The notes beneath the pieces are model-generated. The model had not been told where the DNA came from. It saw only the letters and a program-made list of their open reading frames with translations, and ran no database searches. A stretch of 9,368 bases of DNA from Myxococcales bacterium. GTDB lineage: Bacteria > Myxococcota_A > Polyangia > Fen-1088. Made by a program: the position numbers and the translations under genes. Where the stretch lies: the NCBI GenBank assembly GCA_003161835.1, contig PMNO01000279.1:1-9368 (forward strand), read 5' to 3'. Of this stretch, positions 6,098-9,368 are shown in pieces (the first letter of the stretch is position 1; every line of letters starts with the position of its first letter).

Positions 6098-7870
6098 CTA
6101 CTTACGCGGAGGACCGGCCTCGCTGGGTTTGGCGCGACCCGCGTCGCGTGGTGTGGCGGATGGGGCTTCGCGCGTCGGCGATGCAATGACCGGCCAGGGA
6201 TCCGCCCACCACCCCGGCTGCTTCGCCATGAATTGCAGCGCCGCCGCGAATTTGGGCGTTTCGGCCAAGGGCTGATCCTGCCGCTCCAGCAGGCCCCAGT
6301 ATCCGTGCCGGCCGAAGGTCTGAACATAGCCGAGCAGAAACAGCAATTCGCCTCCGTTGTCCCGCCACGCGTCCAGATACTTCGTGTAGATGCCCTTCAT
6401 TCTCGGGGATCGGTTGACGATAGCCAACTTATCAATAAAGGCGGGATGACCGTTCCAGGCCACCATGTGTTGCCCACCCTCGTATCCGAGGAGGCGCAAT
6501 CCGCGGGCTTTCGCGATCTTCCAGTCGCCACGAATGGTCTTCGCGATATATTCGAACGGAATCTTCGCGCACTTTGCCGGTGGACGGGCGGGATCCGAGA
6601 CCCAGCAGTCCGCGTAGTCGAGAATCTCATCCACGGACCAGACGTTCTCGGCCAGATCGGCTTCCTTTTCGTTCCAGAGCCCCGCGAAATACGGCGCCAC
6701 CGCGAGGGCATCCGCGTGCTGGTACGCCCGGCTGCCGTCAGGAAACGTGTAGTCCAGGGTGAAAGCAACGCGATCGAGGAACGCCGCCTGCGAGGAGATC
6801 ACGCGCACCAGCCGCCGCGGATCTACTTTTTGAATCTTCATTTCATTCTGGAAGATCTCGAAGATCTGACGCGAGCGGTGGACCTGAAAGCGCAGTCGCA
6901 GCGTCATGTCCGACGGGTCGTCCCCGGCCGCCAAAGGGATCTTCAGACGCCGCGCCTCCTGGCTCATGAAACGGCCGTCCTCGCCGTAAGGCGGCGATTC
7001 ATTCCAGATTTCATTGCCCAGCTCGACATACACTTTTCGATCAGCGTCGAGGCCCTTGAATAGCGTGCGCGCGAAATTGCGGACGTAGTCATCGTCCGCG
7101 CGGGGCGGAATACAGAACCAGGGATCCGTCCTCGAGACGTTGGATAGCTGGACCATGTACTCGAGTGCCACGCCCCCGTCCGCGTCTTGGAAGACCGCGC
7201 TCGGCGTCGTGCGGTCGGACCAGTGGACTTGCATATTGCCGTTGGTCTTTTGGTTGCCAAAGTGCCGGAGGGCGGCGAAGGGGCGAAGCCCTTCGAGGAA
7301 TTTGGGATGAAAAGGTTGGGTCAGGTGGGTGGATTCGAATTCGATGGGGATGACGCGCAAATTGCGGAGGTAGTTGGGCGACTCCACCGAGTGAATCACA
7401 ATCTGAACGTAGCTGGTCTCTCCAATGTCCACGACGAGACGTCCCGGCTTCCTGCTGACCTCGCGGCACCTGGCTTCGCAGTCGATCGAGAGCTCGCCTT
7501 TGCCGTCATACAGCGCGACGTATCGGCCGATGGGGAAGTTGCGACGGAAGTGGGGGTCGGGGTCGCCAATCAGAGCCAAGCGCTTCGTGCCGGGGGCCAT
7601 GGACGTGATCCAACCGTCTTTGTCGACGGTGTACTTGTCGCCGGGTTTCTCGCCCCAATCCTTGGCGCGCTTCAGAAGATCGACGAAGGTCCATTCCTGG
7701 CCCCAGTAGTCGACGCCACTGACGTTCAACCCGAGCGAACGCCCGAGGTTGGGACGCGGCGAAAGCGGGACCGGACCGCTTTCCAGGTCCGCGCGGCCCT
7801 GCCTGCCCCGACACGCAATCAAGAGGAGGAGGGCGAAACGCAGCACCATCCTCTCGCTGTTGCGCAACAT
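6098..7870 (-). CDS. Lipoprotein-like glycoside hydrolase (clan GH-A-like)
   Basis: From ATG 7870 the protein has 590 residues. MLRNSERMVLRFALLLLIAC is a lipoprotein signal with lipobox L-I-A-C (Cys 20), though the hydrophobic core is short. A beta-rich N-terminal part (about 45-180, from GLNVSGVDYWGQEW to LYDGKGELSI) precedes a TIM-barrel-like region. In that region YVELGNEIWN (281-290) offers Glu 287 as acid/base, and LGYEGGQH (461-468) offers Glu 464 as nucleophile. These spacings and motifs are those of retaining clan GH-A enzymes. The last 28 residues are low-complexity. The likely role is cleavage of the locus's own polysaccharide in the envelope, as PslG does for Psl. The frame also allows starts at 7930 and 7849. 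The predicted transcription start lies close to 7930, which disfavours that start, while GAGAGG abuts 7849. The methyltransferase gene follows after 14 nt, so the two share an operon. Confidence 0.85.
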   Translation of the reverse strand: MLRNSERMVLRFALLLLIACRGRQGRADLESGPVPLSPRPNLGRSLGLNVSGVDYWGQEWTFVDLLKRAKDWGEKPGDKYTVDKDGWITSMAPGTKRLALIGDPDPHFRRNFPIGRYVALYDGKGELSIDCEARCREVSRKPGRLVVDIGETSYVQIVIHSVESPNYLRNLRVIPIEFESTHLTQPFHPKFLEGLRPFAALRHFGNQKTNGNMQVHWSDRTTPSAVFQDADGGVALEYMVQLSNVSRTDPWFCIPPRADDDYVRNFARTLFKGLDADRKVYVELGNEIWNESPPYGEDGRFMSQEARRLKIPLAAGDDPSDMTLRLRFQVHRSRQIFEIFQNEMKIQKVDPRRLVRVISSQAAFLDRVAFTLDYTFPDGSRAYQHADALAVAPYFAGLWNEKEADLAENVWSVDEILDYADCWVSDPARPPAKCAKIPFEYIAKTIRGDWKIAKARGLRLLGYEGGQHMVAWNGHPAFIDKLAIVNRSPRMKGIYTKYLDAWRDNGGELLFLLGYVQTFGRHGYWGLLERQDQPLAETPKFAAALQFMAKQPGWWADPWPVIASPTREAPSATPRDAGRAKPSEAGPPRK

Positions 7871-7936
7871 TGGCCGTCGTCCGGAAGATGCAGGTGTGGC
7901 CTCTCCGCCAGGACGCGCCGACCGGGACATCTGGTT

Positions 7937-7965
7937 CTTATAGCGGTCGACAGAACAAGCGGCAA
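7937..7965 (-). promoter_or_regulatory. Sigma70-like promoter for the hydrolase-methyltransferase operon
   Basis: On the minus strand TTGCCG (7965-7960) and TATAAG (7942-7937) are 17 bp apart. They match the -35 consensus at 4 of 6 bases and the -10 consensus at 5 of 6. Transcription would start near 7930, leaving about 60 nt of leader before ATG 7870. The site lies in the gap after the polymerase gene, so the hydrolase need not depend on read-through. Confidence 0.5.
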
Positions 7966-7971
7966 TTGTTC

Positions 7972-7984
7972 AACCTCCGAGGTT
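7972..7984. promoter_or_regulatory. 13-bp palindrome upstream of the hydrolase promoter; candidate regulator-binding site
   Basis: AACCTC-C-GAGGTT (plus strand) has perfect 6-base arms around a single central base. It is centred near -48 relative to the predicted start, 6 bp upstream of the -35 box. That is a usual position for an activator site. It is not followed by a T-run and its loop is too small for a terminator. Confidence 0.4.
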
Positions 7985-8009
7985 CCGACGGCATCCCCCG
8001 GACAGGGTC

Positions 8010-9368
8010 TCATCCCCACTCTGTCTGGGGCGCCGGTTCGGGCTGAACGAGACCCTTCTCCGTTCCCGCCAGAACTCCAACCAGGAAGGTCAGATACGGA
8101 TCAATGCTGGAGTTGGGGATCAAGTCGATGACGTAGACGACCGCGATGAGCGCGAGGCTTGCGACGACAGCCCGATCCCGCAACGATTCGGCCCTGGCGA
8201 TGGTTTTGCGCGATCGCCAAACTGGAAGGAGGAGCATTCCAAATAGCGAAACGTATCCAACGACGCCACGCATGCCAATCTGGATCGCCCAGAACCCATC
8301 AATCACCGCGAGATTCTTGCCGCTCCAGGAATCGTGTCGGAATTGGCGCGCGTAGCCGCCCCATCCGAACACGATTCGCTGGAGTGCGCGCTCCATGACG
8401 AACCCTTCTTCCCTCAGTCGCATCGCGAGGGACCCGCCCCGCTCGTCACCGAATTCGGATTGGGTGAACTTGTTGATTTCGTCGATCGGAATCAAGCCGG
8501 TGGCCCGGATCAAGGGATAGCTGAACACGATGACGGCCAGGAGCGCGGCGACCTTGACCTGGCGGCGTGGGGAAGCAAAGGCGGCCAGAGGGAGCAGGAG
8601 CCCGCCGTAAATGAGGGCTCCAAGAGACTTGCAGAGCACCAACACAACCAGCAAATAGACGACGACTCCGGTCGCCGGGAGTCCCGCGATGCGCTCTTTG
8701 CTCCGCATGAGGCCCGCCGAGGCGAGAACCGTGACCAGCATGAACAACGCGACGTTCAGACCATGTCGCATGAACGCTTTTGGTCGATAGCCTCCCGCGC
8801 GGATCGTCTGCAAGAACTCGGTCTGATGGAAACCGTAGACCCATCGGTTCAATTGCGGGCTGAGGAGCATCTCCGAAAACAGAAACACGGAATACACGAG
8901 CCCCGCGACCGCCACGATGACCACGAGCTTGCGCAGATCTCTCGACGTTCCATACAGCGTCCGGCCGAGATAGAACGGCGGCCACCAATAGAGAGCCACA
9001 TTCACGGCGCTGTTGAAGAAGTCATAGAGGCTGAGCCCGGGAAGTAGGACCGGTCCGTATTGAACGGGATCGCGGTTCGTCAGGGAGGTGCCCAGGAGCC
9101 CGACGATCTGAAGGACGATAAAGAGGTCGTAACCCCGTCCGGGTCGGGAGCCGGCAAGCCTCTTTCCGCGAAACAGCACACACCCGATCAGAGCGCCCAA
9201 GCCGGGAAGCACGTCCTTGTCCAGGTGAAATAGCGGGATACCCAGCGAGATCATGGGCGGAAGGAACATCTGGCCCGCGAGAAACACGATGGGCACCGAT
9301 ATGGGCGCACGAATCAAGGCCACGAGCGCTATCGACACGAACGGGGCCAACACCAGCGCCAGATACGC
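8010..9368 (-). CDS. O-antigen ligase/polymerase-like (Wzy/WaaL family) membrane protein, 5' end cut by window edge
   Basis: At least 452 codons are open to the right edge. GTG 9353 is in frame, but the five upstream codons (AYLAL) are already hydrophobic, so the true start probably lies outside the window. About 10-13 hydrophobic segments are visible (numbered from GTG 9353, roughly at 3-40, 48-61, 76-92, 115-130, 142-163, 198-214, 228-260, 268-283, 355-378, 395-430). A polar loop with RAGGYRPKAFMRHGLN (185-200) and a second loop with RIVFGWGGYARQF and IDGFWAIQIGMRGVVGY (326-367) resemble the periplasmic loops of O-antigen ligases and Wzy polymerases. These proteins join lipid-linked glycans at the outer face of the inner membrane. 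Whether this one polymerises or ligates cannot be told from sequence. It is upstream of the hydrolase, separated by a gap holding a promoter. Confidence 0.85.
   Translation of the reverse strand, partial: AYLALVLAPFVSIALVALIRAPISVPIVFLAGQMFLPPMISLGIPLFHLDKDVLPGLGALIGCVLFRGKRLAGSRPGRGYDLFIVLQIVGLLGTSLTNRDPVQYGPVLLPGLSLYDFFNSAVNVALYWWPPFYLGRTLYGTSRDLRKLVVIVAVAGLVYSVFLFSEMLLSPQLNRWVYGFHQTEFLQTIRAGGYRPKAFMRHGLNVALFMLVTVLASAGLMRSKERIAGLPATGVVVYLLVVLVLCKSLGALIYGGLLLPLAAFASPRRQVKVAALLAVIVFSYPLIRATGLIPIDEINKFTQSEFGDERGGSLAMRLREEGFVMERALQRIVFGWGGYARQFRHDSWSGKNLAVIDGFWAIQIGMRGVVGYVSLFGMLLLPVWRSRKTIARAESLRDRAVVASLALIAVVYVIDLIPNSSIDPYLTFLVGVLAGTEKGLVQPEPAPQTEWG

Noticed and set aside
7972..7984. Palindrome after the polymerase gene considered as a transcription terminator
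   Set aside because: The central loop is too small, the stem is at most 5-6 bp, and no T-run follows on the minus strand.
6047..8131. Two long plus-strand open frames (6047-7063 and 7187-8131) opposite the hydrolase
   Set aside because: Both are antisense to the hydrolase and carry no signal, motif or ribosome-binding site that would support them.
1..9368. CRISPR arrays, tRNA genes, IS elements, and toxin-antitoxin or defence genes
   Set aside because: I looked for spaced direct repeats, cloverleaf-like segments, terminal inverted repeats and transposase motifs and found none.

Overview
The window is a GC-rich stretch (roughly 60-65% G+C by eye) in which every gene I can support lies on the minus strand, so it reads from the right-hand end to the left. 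The predicted genes carry lipoprotein or Tat export signals. They also include a DUF1592/DUF1552 pair, which is common in Myxococcota and Planctomycetota. I infer a Gram-negative, probably myxobacterial-type (Polyangia-like) genome or metagenome bin. No rRNA, tRNA, insertion sequence, CRISPR array or origin is visible.

In transcription order the layout is: (1) a multi-spanning O-antigen ligase/polymerase-like membrane protein whose 5' end is cut by the window edge (8010-9368); (2) a promoter region with a 13-bp palindrome upstream of the -35 box (7937-7984); (3) a lipoprotein-like glycoside hydrolase of a clan GH-A-like type (6098-7870); (4) 14 nt further on, a zinc-finger SAM methyltransferase whose C-terminus appears to be frameshifted (5034-6083); (5) an intergenic region with a perfect TATAAT box and an inverted repeat; (6) a two-gene operon of a lipoprotein with planctomycete-type domains and one haem-binding CxxCH motif (3171-4868), overlapping by ATGA with a Tat-exported DUF1552 protein (1759-3174); (7) a 188-nt gap; (8) a family 2 glycosyltransferase (533-1570), overlapping by TTGA with the N-terminal part of a Gfo/Idh/MocA oxidoreductase that runs off the left edge (1-536).

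The polymerase, hydrolase, methyltransferase, glycosyltransferase and sugar-type oxidoreductase together look like part of a surface-polysaccharide (exopolysaccharide or O-antigen) locus. The oxidoreductase would help make a sugar nucleotide, the glycosyltransferase would add a residue, the methyltransferase would decorate the glycan or its precursor, the Wzy/WaaL-like protein would polymerise or ligate it outside the inner membrane, and the exported hydrolase would trim the polymer. The DUF1592/DUF1552 pair has no known place in such a pathway and appears to be a separate transcription unit inside the locus. It is the most unusual feature here. The next most unusual are the broken methyltransferase and the hydrolase, which may belong to an unassigned family.
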